NCBI GenBank assembly: GCA_022448315.1 | Contig: JAKVCA010000015.1 | Location: 265,142-329,141 of the forward strand | Direction of reading: 5' to 3' | Length of the DNA stretch: 64,000 nucleotides | Source of the DNA: Pirellulaceae bacterium | GTDB taxonomy: Bacteria > Planctomycetota > Planctomycetia > Pirellulales > Pirellulaceae | Notes under the pieces: generated by a model | Database searches by the model: none | Told to the model about the DNA's origin: nothing | Seen by the model: only the letters and a program-made list of their open reading frames with translations | Shown: positions 19,436-27,775 of the stretch, one piece after another | Position numbering within the stretch: position 1 is the stretch's first letter | How the letters are laid out: every line of letters begins with the position of its first letter | Program-made: the position numbers and the translations under genes

Positions 19436-20317
19436 TTACTCCACTGGCGTCTCAATTGGGGTGAAGATTTGCCCGGGATCAAAAAGATCGTCCAGTTGGG
19501 TTTGCACAAGGCGGACAAGGACCAGCTTTTCTCGCCCCTCTTCAACCGCTTGAGATTGGCTAAGAAAATGGTGCCCTAACAAAGACTTGTCGCCGGATGC
19601 GGCAACAACGATGATGTGGCCCGGTCGCAGATTGGCCTCCATCTCCAGTTCTGAAAAGACTTCTTTGTCTCGAAATGGTCGGAAAATCAAGGAATGAGTG
19701 GCCACATCAACGCCCTGGCGAGGCTGGCCGTGGTGAATTTCCGGCGTAAGTTTCAGGCGAACGGTTCCATCTCGGCGAGGGTAACTTCTCAGGGATAGAT
19801 GACACTCCGCGTTTTCAAAACTCTTGCCGCGACGGTAATCACCTTCGTCCAGAATCCAGGCGAGCCGTTCCTTGGGAGAAGCGGTCGCGATCTGCACTGT
19901 TTCTCCCGACCTCAACTGATGCCTCTGGCGATTTTTGCGGATGCCGGGCACCAATGCACCCGTTTCCGCATCGACATCTTCATTGGCCTGTTGTGCGGCA
20001 AGCAGTTTATCAAGTTCCAACGGCAATGGACCTTGGGAGACGCCCATTCGAAAACCATTGAGGGCCAAGCTTCTTCGTTGTTCGGGTGTCAGCGTCGTTT
20101 CGTCCAGTTGCCTCCAAATTGCTTCAGATAACGCTTGGGTTGCCGGTGCGTCCACGATGGCCAACTCCACCACCACGCTATCCGTGGGCATGCGGTAGCC
20201 CCGCATGTTCAAACCGCCCGTTGCAGTTTCTTCGTCGGGTTGCTTGAAGATTGAGCATCCTGCGACGAGGCACAGGAATATGGAAGCAAAGAAAATTCGT
20301 CCAGCAAGATTGTCCAT
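19436..20317 (-). CDS. Hypothetical lipoprotein (293 aa)
   Basis: I do not recognise the family. The ATG at 20317 gives a classical lipoprotein signal: a hydrophobic core and the lipobox LVAGC, so the mature protein should be lipid-anchored outside the cytoplasm. The upstream start at 20347 would add ten residues ahead of that signal. The C-terminal half is beta-rich (GTVRLKLTPEIHHG, SLIFRPFRDKEVFSELEMEANL, HIIVVAAS) and loosely recalls the strand pattern of secretin-type domains, which is only an impression. The middle carries an acidic linker. Upstream lies the divergent DUF72 gene; downstream the aldolase is 275 bp away. Confidence 0.7.
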   Translation of the reverse strand: MDNLAGRIFFASIFLCLVAGCSIFKQPDEETATGGLNMRGYRMPTDSVVVELAIVDAPATQALSEAIWRQLDETTLTPEQRRSLALNGFRMGVSQGPLPLELDKLLAAQQANEDVDAETGALVPGIRKNRQRHQLRSGETVQIATASPKERLAWILDEGDYRRGKSFENAECHLSLRSYPRRDGTVRLKLTPEIHHGQPRQGVDVATHSLIFRPFRDKEVFSELEMEANLRPGHIIVVAASGDKSLLGHHFLSQSQAVEEGREKLVLVRLVQTQLDDLFDPGQIFTPIETPVE

Positions 20318-20562
20318 CAATTTTCCGGGCAGTGGCCGAGGAAGCAAAGTTGCAAGTTTCGCAACGTTTTGCGACCTTAGAATGATCCCCCAAATAGGTC
20401 AACGTCACTCCAACCCGCCTTCATTCTGGCGGATTCGGACCGCCCCGCGGTGGTCGACGGTTTTCTCGGGATCCATTTTCACGGACGGCACTTGGCGAAA
20501 GAGGAATCGAAGCCTGGAGCGGGTCGAAGAGGAATGGTGCTAGCTGAAGAAGCGGAGTGCAA

Positions 20563-21459
20563 ATGCGAAACGATGAACGCGGTGAAACTCTGGATAGGCC
20601 TTACCAGTTGGGTTGTCCCGTATGGGGCGATGTGTCGTGGGTGGGGCGATTCTATTCGTCAGGGAACCGCAGGCAATGGCTCTCGGAATACAGCCGTGTT
20701 TTTAACACCGTCGAGGGCAATAGCGTCTTTTATGCCCTGCCTACTCTGGAGACGGTGGAACGATGGGCCTCAGAAACCGAGGATGGTTTCCAGTTTGCCC
20801 TGAAAGTTCCTCATGTAATTTCCCATGATGGTCAACTCGAAAATACAGAGCGTCATTGTGCCGAACTCTTTAAACGGCTCGGGCGGTTAGCGACGGCAGA
20901 TCGGCTTGGAACGACGTTTCTTCAGTTGCCCCCCTTTTTCTCTGCCCCTCTGTTTCCCCGTCTCGAACGATTCATCGAGAATTGGCCGAGAGAATTTCCG
21001 CTGGCGATTGAAGTACGACACGAAGATTATTTTGATTCCGGCGCCTGCGAGACGGGCCTGGATCATCTGCTTCGTCATGCAGGTGTTGATCGAGTCCTTT
21101 TTGACAGTCGCTGCCTGTTTTCTCAACGGCCCTCTGATGAATCTGAACTCGCGGCTCAGCAACGAAAACCTCAGTCACCCTTTCGCAGCACGGTTACGGC
21201 CCAACGTCCGTTTGTGCGTCTGATCGGACGCAATCATCTGGAGCAGACCGCACCGTGGCTTGCAGAATGGGCCCAGCAGGTGGGCCAGTGGATTCACGAG
21301 GGACTAAGACCTTCAGTCTTCATCCACACTCCGGATGACAAATACGCGCCAGATATGGCGAGACATTTTCACGTTGAGCTCCAACGGCATTTGCCTGAAA
21401 TTCCCGATCTGCCTTTGTCCCCGATCGATAGCTCCCCCCAACAGAAGTTCCTGTTCTAA
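20563..21459 (+). CDS. DUF72 family (YecE-like) protein (298 aa)
   Basis: The protein has a TIM-barrel-type pattern of the DUF72 family, whose biochemical function is unknown. Typical marks are GCPVWGDVSWVGRFYSSGN at the start, FNTVEGNSVFYALP, the strand FQFALKVPHVISHD, LGTTFLQLPPFF, and PLAIEVRHEDYFD. The start is either GTG 20557 or ATG 20563; the ATG is preferred because GGAG lies 5 bp ahead. No signal peptide is present, so it is cytoplasmic. It ends near the converging gene astB (21511) and no operon partner is evident. Confidence 0.88.
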   Translation: MRNDERGETLDRPYQLGCPVWGDVSWVGRFYSSGNRRQWLSEYSRVFNTVEGNSVFYALPTLETVERWASETEDGFQFALKVPHVISHDGQLENTERHCAELFKRLGRLATADRLGTTFLQLPPFFSAPLFPRLERFIENWPREFPLAIEVRHEDYFDSGACETGLDHLLRHAGVDRVLFDSRCLFSQRPSDESELAAQQRKPQSPFRSTVTAQRPFVRLIGRNHLEQTAPWLAEWAQQVGQWIHEGLRPSVFIHTPDDKYAPDMARHFHVELQRHLPEIPDLPLSPIDSSPQQKFLF

Positions 21460-21510
21460 CTCGGAAATGGGCTCCCCGGGTGACAAAGATTCTTTCCATT
21501 GCAGACGCGT

Positions 21511-22881
21511 TCAGTCTTTCAAGCCATCGAGTTCGAAGCCATCAAGTTCGAAGTCATCGAGCTCAAGCGCATGGAGGATTGCCTTTCGTGCCTGGCTGCA
21601 TTCTGCCAAAAAATCAAGATCTTTCAGGTCCTCAAAGGTGATCTGTTCTCGGTACATGCACTCAATGATGGAACGTAGCGTATTGTAACGTGATTCTGTC
21701 AGCCAGACCCCCGAGTGAACCGCGTTTCGCTCTCCCCGGGATAAAGGAGCGCGAAGTCTCAGGCATGCCGGGCCACCTCCGTTGTTCATGCTTTCCCTGA
21801 GGTTGAGATAGCGGACCGATTCGACGCAGCTGGAAGACTCGACCAGTCGATTCAGGCAGCGTGCCGCAGCAGGATTGGATTCACTCTCAGACGGGCAGAT
21901 CATTGTGCGACGACCAGAGGCTTCCGTAAGGATCTGGCTGTTGAACAGGTAACTTGAGACAGCGTCAGTCAACGAAAGCTCGTGGGGTTCAAGAATGACC
22001 AGTTCGAGTTTTGAACGATGGACCTTGGTATATTTTTTCTGCAGTTCCTCAAGAACCGCGTCTTGATGCATCAACGCGTTACCGTGGATCAACATGAAGT
22101 CTTCATGCCCGACGCCGATCACATCATGGTGAAACACTCCGGCATCGATTGTGTCAGGATGCTGTTGCGCGAGGACGCAATGCGCCGGATCGAGACCATG
22201 CCTCCGAATGATCGCTTCGCTGGCCAGTCGAGTTTGCCGGGGAGGGAATTTCTCAGGAGCCGCGTGCTCTGGCGAAAGCGAATCGACCCCATAAACAAAG
22301 AGGTGGATACCAGGTTTGCTCTGAGTCGGTGCGAGTCTTGTGTGGTTGGCGGCTCCTTCGTCCTGCAAGTTTCGGCCGATGGGCAGCGGTAAATGAATCT
22401 CGAAATGCGACGATGGAAAAATGGCTCGAAAGAGCTTCAGCGTCTCTTCTGATTCCAGACTTCGATGCAGGCCATGATTCAAATTGGCAGGCGTGACATG
22501 GACCTTCCTGTCAGGTGTGTCCGTCGAGGGTGAGACGGTGCCCGCATTGGCGCACCACATCGGCGACGCGCTATAAGCTGCAGAAAGGAGTTGAGGGGCC
22601 TCCTGACTTACCCTCGAAAGAACCACCGACGGTGGACCCGCGAATCCGAGTTCAGCTAACCAATCGAGTCGAGGTCGATTTTGGGGAGGAAGAACCGCTT
22701 GAGGGATTCCCAGCCGTGCGACCTGCCAAGCCTTCTCCAGGCCTTGGATCGCCGCATGTCTCGGAGAACTCGGCATCGCACGATGCTTAAGCGAGGCCTC
22801 ATTGCCGAACGCGAGGCCCGCATAGTGGTGACTCGGACCGACCAGCCCATCCAGATTGACTTCCACAACGCTCGTTGACAT
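21511..22881 (-). CDS. astB: N-succinylarginine dihydrolase (456 aa)
   Basis: AstB hydrolyses N2-succinylarginine to succinylornithine, ammonia and CO2, the second step of the arginine succinyltransferase pathway. The start VVEVNLDGLVGPSHHYAGLA, the block ANAGTVSPSTDTPDRKVH, NLQDEGAANHTRL, HHDVIGVGHEDFMLIHG and the C-terminal NNGGGPACLRLRAP (with the expected catalytic cysteine) are all family features. The ATG at 22881 is chosen because upstream sequence has no AstB similarity and would overlap the next gene. The C-terminus ends in an odd acidic tail encoded by a 15-bp tandem repeat (21521-21565). The other ast genes are absent from the window. Confidence 0.93.
   Translation of the reverse strand: MSTSVVEVNLDGLVGPSHHYAGLAFGNEASLKHRAMPSSPRHAAIQGLEKAWQVARLGIPQAVLPPQNRPRLDWLAELGFAGPPSVVLSRVSQEAPQLLSAAYSASPMWCANAGTVSPSTDTPDRKVHVTPANLNHGLHRSLESEETLKLFRAIFPSSHFEIHLPLPIGRNLQDEGAANHTRLAPTQSKPGIHLFVYGVDSLSPEHAAPEKFPPRQTRLASEAIIRRHGLDPAHCVLAQQHPDTIDAGVFHHDVIGVGHEDFMLIHGNALMHQDAVLEELQKKYTKVHRSKLELVILEPHELSLTDAVSSYLFNSQILTEASGRRTMICPSESESNPAAARCLNRLVESSSCVESVRYLNLRESMNNGGGPACLRLRAPLSRGERNAVHSGVWLTESRYNTLRSIIECMYREQITFEDLKDLDFLAECSQARKAILHALELDDFELDGFELDGLKD
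21521..21565. repeat. Three 15-bp tandem repeats in the 3' end of astB
   Basis: Units AAGCCATCGAGTTCG, AAGCCATCAAGTTCG and AAGTCATCGAGCTCA follow each other without gaps. On the coding strand they give the pentapeptides ELDDF, ELDGF and ELDGL. Confidence 0.9.
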
Positions 22882-22978
22882 GAGGCGGAACCTCGCGAAA
22901 GCGGGCGTCACGACCCCATCGCCGATGCGCGTTGAGGCCGTGAGTGTATTGACGCCGGAGTGATGTCGACACGGACGC

Positions 22979-23767
22979 TTAGAAAATGACGTAGCGCCAG
23001 AAATTGCGGATTGGCTGTCCTTGGACATACGCTCTAGGATTACCCCACAAGCCCTGGCTGACGTAGGAACCACCGGGTACGCCCTGAACGGGGACCAGAG
23101 GTCGGTAATTCCGTGTTACAGGGACGGTCGGGTTGGTGGGTATACCCTGCAGCGTGGGTGGGGCGTTCGCGGGGACGGTCGCACAGGCATTTCCCGCCGT
23201 GCTGTATGCGACGATGCGACCATTACTGGTGCGCGGAAGTGGGAATCCGACATACGGGTTGATGGCGGGATTGCCTTGAGGGGCTGGAGCTTGAATCGGG
23301 GTCATCCCCGCTGTCGCGGAGGTCGCCGGGAGAGTTGTGGGAGGGGTTGTGAGTTGAAAACCTCCAGTGAGCCCCTGGGGTCCGGCTGGCTGCATCGTCG
23401 CGGGTTGCATCGTCGCGGGCTGCATCGCGGGTTGGGTGGCGGGGGAGGTCGCGGGACTCAATGGCGAGCCTGATTGAAACTGGGTCTGTGCTGCCGGGTA
23501 GGTTGCTGGGCGATACTGAGTTACTGCGTTCTGAATCGGCCGTCCTGAGCTGGGAATCGGCAGCGTCGAACTTTGGACGACCTGCGGCGGTTGATAGGTC
23601 GTCGTGATGACGCCCCCATCCGCGGTAGGCGATGAGGAAATAACATAGGACTGACGAGCAGGGTAGCTCACTCGGCTGCCAGTCGTCGCGTTAAAGGTTT
23701 GAGCATCCGTTGAGGTCGGCACGAATGACAGACTGACGGCCGACAACATGAGGAAATACTTTTGCAT
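22979..23767 (-). CDS. Exported Pro/Thr/Gln-rich low-complexity protein (262 aa)
   Basis: The signal peptide ends near TDAQ, then about 190 residues of Pro, Thr, Ala, Gln and Ser with no globular domain. A short run of MQPAT repeats is encoded by a 15-bp tandem repeat (23390-23430). The final 60 residues are better defined: VPVQGVPGGSYVSQGLWGN, then GQPIRNFWRY. The latter tail resembles a C-terminal motif that I have seen in other exported planctomycete proteins, so it may be a sorting or surface-binding tail; that is inference. AGAGGTG precedes the ATG at a good distance, supporting the start. The role is unknown, perhaps in the cell wall or matrix. Confidence 0.75.
   Translation of the reverse strand: MQKYFLMLSAVSLSFVPTSTDAQTFNATTGSRVSYPARQSYVISSSPTADGGVITTTYQPPQVVQSSTLPIPSSGRPIQNAVTQYRPATYPAAQTQFQSGSPLSPATSPATQPAMQPATMQPATMQPAGPQGLTGGFQLTTPPTTLPATSATAGMTPIQAPAPQGNPAINPYVGFPLPRTSNGRIVAYSTAGNACATVPANAPPTLQGIPTNPTVPVTRNYRPLVPVQGVPGGSYVSQGLWGNPRAYVQGQPIRNFWRYVIF
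23390..23430. repeat. 15-bp tandem repeats encoding MQPAT units
   Basis: CTGCATCGTCGCGGG and TTGCATCGTCGCGGG follow each other, then a shortened third copy. They lie within the Pro/Thr-rich protein gene. Confidence 0.85.
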
Positions 23768-24265
23768 GGCTCACACCTCTTAGTGTTGAAAGTCCAGTTT
23801 GCCCCTGATGGAACGCTCTCCGAACCTCAGTGTACGTTCAGGCACCACGGAGGGTTCAGTTGATCCCCACCCGCGTTTTGCGATTCCTCCAACGACACTC
23901 CAACCTTACGGGCAGCTGGAGGTGTGCATCGCTTCAAACGCCGGAGGAATCTTCGAAGTTTGGCGCGGAAGTCTTGCAGTCGAGGTCACTCGAGGCAATG
24001 GCAAATGCCAGATATATCCAAGGCTCGCCTCCAACGCTCTCAACGATGCACGTCCAAGGGCAGTGTAGCGATGAACTTGAGACATTCGAGACCCAAGTGA
24101 TAGCAATTCTTCGAAATCACGGGAAAGTATCGGACATCATCCGGATGTCCGCTGAGTCTTGACCAGTTTGCCTGATTGCCAAGACGGTAAAACTCACCGC
24201 AGGCCCAAAAAATAGGCCGCGGTCGCAGCGGTCGGTGTCGCTTCGGATTCCAAGTGACACATGTG
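23768..24265. other. Intergenic region between the Pro/Thr-rich gene and nhaC
   Basis: About 500 bp. Upstream of the Pro/Thr-rich gene; no strong promoter was found, and short open frames on the plus strand show no protein character. A 14-bp perfect palindrome overlaps the nhaC stop at its right end. Confidence 0.45.
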
Positions 24266-24268
24266 TCA
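24255..24268. promoter_or_regulatory. 14-bp perfect palindrome at the end of nhaC
   Basis: TGACACATGTGTCA is perfectly palindromic and includes the nhaC stop codon. There is no T-run, so it is not a typical terminator. Confidence 0.5.
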
Positions 24269-26116
24269 GGTCTGTTTACCAAAACGCCAAATCAGGATTC
24301 CCAAGCCCAGGATCTGTAATGGAAGGCAGACCCACCAGGCGAGTCCAAGGCCAACAGGGAGAGTTCCCAACAAAATGGTGATCGCGGCGACGCTCAAAGC
24401 ATACGGCATTTGGGTGTTGACGTGAGCAATGTGGTTGCAGCCGCTCGCCTGGGACGAAAGGACGGTGGTATCAGAAATCGGCGAACAATGATCTCCGAAA
24501 ATTGCTCCCGCCAGAACGCTTCCAACCACACACAGGAGCAACGGGCTTTCGGCGTCAAATCCTCCACTCATGGCCCCGCCCGCCAAAGGGATGGATAAAG
24601 GCATGACCAAGGCCATTGTCCCCCAGCTGGTACCGGTCGAAAAGGCGATAAATCCGGCCAGGCAGAAGACCATCGTTGGCATGATCCATCCTGGAATGCG
24701 TTGACCGAATGCCTGGTTTAGAAAGATGCCGGTATAGAGGCGGTACGCTCGATAAGGATAGTCGTCCTCCGCCTCAGCAAGGGGCGATTCCTTGGTCGAA
24801 ACTTGGGCGAGTATCGCTTCGGAAGCTCCCGATTCAATCAGCATGTTTGTCAAGGCTTCGCGGGGGATTCCTCTTGCCTCAAGTGGACCCATGAGGTTTG
24901 AGATCGTCTCGGCGTCCCATTCTTTGATCTGCAGTTGTTTGATGTGCCATTTAGACCATTCAAGACTCTCGGCCAACTGCATTGAACGTTGAGCTTCAAG
25001 TTCACTGTCTGATGGATTGGCATCGCCCCCGGTAATCCCCGAGAGTGCACCTGCAAGCCATAGAATCGCGAGCGCGGGTGTCATTTTGAGAGCACCATTC
25101 CACGCTGCGGTACCGAGTTCATGCATCGGCATCAGGCCCCATTGCAGCATGACGAGCGCGAATGCGGATAGCAGGCCCGTCAACGCGCCCCAAAGCAATG
25201 CCGTGTAGGAATCCGCATTTCCAATGATCTCCTGGAGCGTCTGAGACTCGGCCTCAGGGTTCTTTCCCGATTGGTACAGGAAGTAAATGACGGCGATCAC
25301 CGTCGTCAGCACTGGGATGACCGCATTCCACCAGCGGGAGGGTGTCTCCGCCTCGGGCAAGGTGGGATCATCAATCTCGGCAGCGTTGCCGTGATGTGGA
25401 TTCGGAAGACCTCCATCGAGGGCATCTTTTTCTGCCATGCGCATCGGTCCAAAATCTCGTCCCGATAGCGCAATGATGGGCACCAGCAGTAGAGCTCCCC
25501 AGACATAAAAACGGTACGGTATGCTCGCCAGGAACAGCGTAGAAGCTTTGACCTCCGGAGTCGTCTCAAGCTGCTCAAGACCCAGGTTGATGTAGTCAAT
25601 TTCAATGGCGACCCAAGTGGATATCAAGGCAAGGCCTGCAACCGGGGCAGCGGTGCTGTCGACGAGGTACGCCAATTTCTCTCTCGAGATTTTCAGTCGA
25701 TCAGTAAGGGGTTGGAGTGTTTTTCCCAACAGCAACGTGTTCGCATAGTCGTCGAAGAAAACAAAAAGGCCCAGGAACCAAACCGTCACCTGCCCCCGAC
25801 GACGGGTCTTCGCAAGAGGCGCGACAAGATTGACCAAGCCTTGCATCCCTCCGCAACGGTTGACGACTCCGATCATGGCTCCCAGCAGCATGGTGAACGC
25901 AAAGACATGGAGTTTGTCAGGGTTAATGAGGGCTGGCCAAAGATGGTCCCGTATGCCAACGGCCAGGGTTTGTAGCGGATCGCCCTGACAAACCACGGCG
26001 ACCCCGGAAAAAATACCCACGGTGAGCGAGAGGAGGACTCGACGAGTGAGCATCGCTAATGCGATTGCAACCAAAGGTGGGAGCAGGCTCAGCCAGCCAT
26101 AGGGGTGTTCTTGCAT
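24266..26116 (-). CDS. NhaC-type Na+/H+ antiporter with a central hydrophilic insertion (616 aa)
   Basis: This is an inner-membrane ion exchanger of the NhaC family. Around 11-12 transmembrane helices are visible. Family marks include VFFDDYANTLLLGKTLQPLTDRL (cut here into FFDDYANTLLLG and KTLQPLTDRL), DSTAAPVAGLALISTWVA, and GTSWGTMALVMPL. Unusual is residues 365-455, a hydrophilic segment (SELEAQRSMQLAESLEWSK onward) placed between GALSGITGGD and the next membrane helix; most NhaC proteins are shorter there. AGGA lies 7 bp ahead of the start. The gene starts inside the end of the histidine-kinase gene (28-bp overlap), so the two are probably translationally coupled. Confidence 0.9.
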   Translation of the reverse strand: MQEHPYGWLSLLPPLVAIALAMLTRRVLLSLTVGIFSGVAVVCQGDPLQTLAVGIRDHLWPALINPDKLHVFAFTMLLGAMIGVVNRCGGMQGLVNLVAPLAKTRRRGQVTVWFLGLFVFFDDYANTLLLGKTLQPLTDRLKISREKLAYLVDSTAAPVAGLALISTWVAIEIDYINLGLEQLETTPEVKASTLFLASIPYRFYVWGALLLVPIIALSGRDFGPMRMAEKDALDGGLPNPHHGNAAEIDDPTLPEAETPSRWWNAVIPVLTTVIAVIYFLYQSGKNPEAESQTLQEIIGNADSYTALLWGALTGLLSAFALVMLQWGLMPMHELGTAAWNGALKMTPALAILWLAGALSGITGGDANPSDSELEAQRSMQLAESLEWSKWHIKQLQIKEWDAETISNLMGPLEARGIPREALTNMLIESGASEAILAQVSTKESPLAEAEDDYPYRAYRLYTGIFLNQAFGQRIPGWIMPTMVFCLAGFIAFSTGTSWGTMALVMPLSIPLAGGAMSGGFDAESPLLLCVVGSVLAGAIFGDHCSPISDTTVLSSQASGCNHIAHVNTQMPYALSVAAITILLGTLPVGLGLAWWVCLPLQILGLGILIWRFGKQT

Positions 26117-27579
26117 GGTAATTCCTCAGTTGAAGATCCCCCGTTTCGGGAATCGAGTGCTGAAGACTCTATCATGCCGTTGGGAAGGGTGACGTGAAAG
26201 ACCATCCCCTGAGGTTCGTTAGGGTAAACCTCGATCGAGCCTTGGTGCAGCTTGGTGATCGTCCACGCTTTCGAAAGTCCAAATCCAAGGCCACGACCGG
26301 CTTCACGTCCGGAATAGAAAGGGTCGAAGCAATGACGCCGATTTTCTTCAGACATGCCGGGGCCATCATCGGCGACCTTGATCGTCCATGAAGACATTGC
26401 ACTATTGGAATGATCAGCCGATGCGGTAAGACTCACAGTGCCCCCGGTTCCCAGAGCTTCGCAGGCGTTTCTTACGAGACTTTGAAGAAGGATACCGAGT
26501 TGATGGGGATCGCCGTCGACAAACAGGTCCGAGGGTTCATTTTCCGCGACTTCTTCTTCAATTCGTGTGCCCTGAGCTGCTCCAATGGCCTGCAAAGATG
26601 GCAGTTGCTCACTGAGCCACTCCCGCAGTTCAAAGCGGCACATTTCAATTTCCGGTGGGTGAGCAAAAAGCATCATGTTCGAGATCATGTCGTGGGCACG
26701 GAACGCCTGAGCGACGATGGCCGCAAGTTTCTGTCGACGTTCGGGATGGGTTTCGTCTTGCAGCAAAGTCTGCGCGCGGGTGGAAATATTGGCTAGGGGG
26801 TTGTTGACTTCATGGCTTGCCCCGTAAGCCAGTTGCTTTAATGAGGCGAGCTTTTCTTCCTCAAGTCGATGATGATCCCTGGCATGTTTAGCAAAGACCT
26901 GCGCGACCCCGTTTGTCAGCCCCGCGAGGTCGGGGGAAGGAAGGCTGGACGAGGGCAAAGAAGCAATCGCCTTTTGAGCCATCAGGGCAATTTTTACGAC
27001 GGTTTTCGTTTCCTTTCCGCGTCGAAAATCCCGGACGAGTTGACAGATCTGGGTGCCGTGCCAGTTAGGCGGAAAGGTTCGCCCTTCGTTTTCCGGTGAA
27101 GCGATCGATGGAACGCGGGCCGATGAGAGCAGTAGGATGGCTGAAGCCACGTTGGCTTCGGGCGGTTGGGAGTGGCTCCAGATCCAGTCGATCAAGCCAA
27201 CTCGGGTTGCCGTTGTGGTATCCGGGATCAATCGATTGCCAGGGTGAGAGGTCAGCCACTGATTTTCTGGCTGCGAGTTGGAGGTCCACGTCTCCATCGT
27301 TTCATAGAAGCTGCGATAAGAAGATATCAGCCACTGCGAGACAGGTCGATCTTTCAGTGTCGGGTGAGATGCAATCAACCAGGCCCAAAGAGTGGGGCAC
27401 GTTGCCCATTGTTTTGCCAGATCCCTGCATTGCGGTTGGCCATCGAGAATGAATTCGCTTAGAAGCTGATTCAAAAGGGGCAGTTCGGAGTCATGTATTC
27501 GGAAACGAAGCTTGACGTTCGAGACTTCCACATCAGGGAGATGCCATGTCATTGAGTGATCAGCCTTGGCGTCCATCAT
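26089..27579 (-). CDS. Soluble sensor histidine kinase (496 aa)
   Basis: The protein has no membrane helix, so it senses inside the cell. The N-terminal 240 residues are unlike PAS or GAF domains; their helical pattern is unrecognised. The DHp domain carries the H-box GASHEVNNPLANI with His256, and the catalytic domain has N371 (N box), DDGPGM (404-409) and GRGLGFGLS (428-436). The HATPase domain looks intact. It overlaps nhaC by 28 bp, an arrangement that suggests ion or pH stress is linked to this kinase. The response regulator gene lies 197 bp upstream on the same strand but with a terminator between, so pairing with it is plausible though not proved. Confidence 0.92.
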   Translation of the reverse strand: MMDAKADHSMTWHLPDVEVSNVKLRFRIHDSELPLLNQLLSEFILDGQPQCRDLAKQWATCPTLWAWLIASHPTLKDRPVSQWLISSYRSFYETMETWTSNSQPENQWLTSHPGNRLIPDTTTATRVGLIDWIWSHSQPPEANVASAILLLSSARVPSIASPENEGRTFPPNWHGTQICQLVRDFRRGKETKTVVKIALMAQKAIASLPSSSLPSPDLAGLTNGVAQVFAKHARDHHRLEEEKLASLKQLAYGASHEVNNPLANISTRAQTLLQDETHPERRQKLAAIVAQAFRAHDMISNMMLFAHPPEIEMCRFELREWLSEQLPSLQAIGAAQGTRIEEEVAENEPSDLFVDGDPHQLGILLQSLVRNACEALGTGGTVSLTASADHSNSAMSSWTIKVADDGPGMSEENRRHCFDPFYSGREAGRGLGFGLSKAWTITKLHQGSIEVYPNEPQGMVFHVTLPNGMIESSALDSRNGGSSTEELPCKNTPMAG

Positions 27580-27637
27580 GGGCCACTCAGGAATCCGAGA
27601 AAATGAAATTGAAGCTCATGCTGATGTCACATTTGCG

Positions 27638-27668
27638 GTGACTTGTTGTCGTGACTTGTTGTCGTGAC
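27638..27668. repeat. 13-bp tandem direct repeat
   Basis: GTGACTTGTTGTC occurs twice in succession, followed by a partial third copy (GTGAC). It lies between the histidine-kinase start and the response-regulator terminator, where a promoter for the kinase operon could lie. Confidence 0.85.
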
Positions 27669-27678
27669 GTCGCTACAT

Positions 27679-27716
27679 AAAAAAGGGAACCCTGTCGTAA
27701 TCGATAGGGCTCCCTT
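27679..27716 (-). terminator. Rho-independent terminator after the response regulator
   Basis: On the minus strand the stem AAGGGAGCCCT / AGGGTTCCCTT (one G-T pair) is followed by a T-run. Confidence 0.85.
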
Positions 27717-27775
27717 CGCGTATCGCTATCAGTGTGCTGGAAACCCATGAAGGACTCGATCTCCATGGGCCGGTT

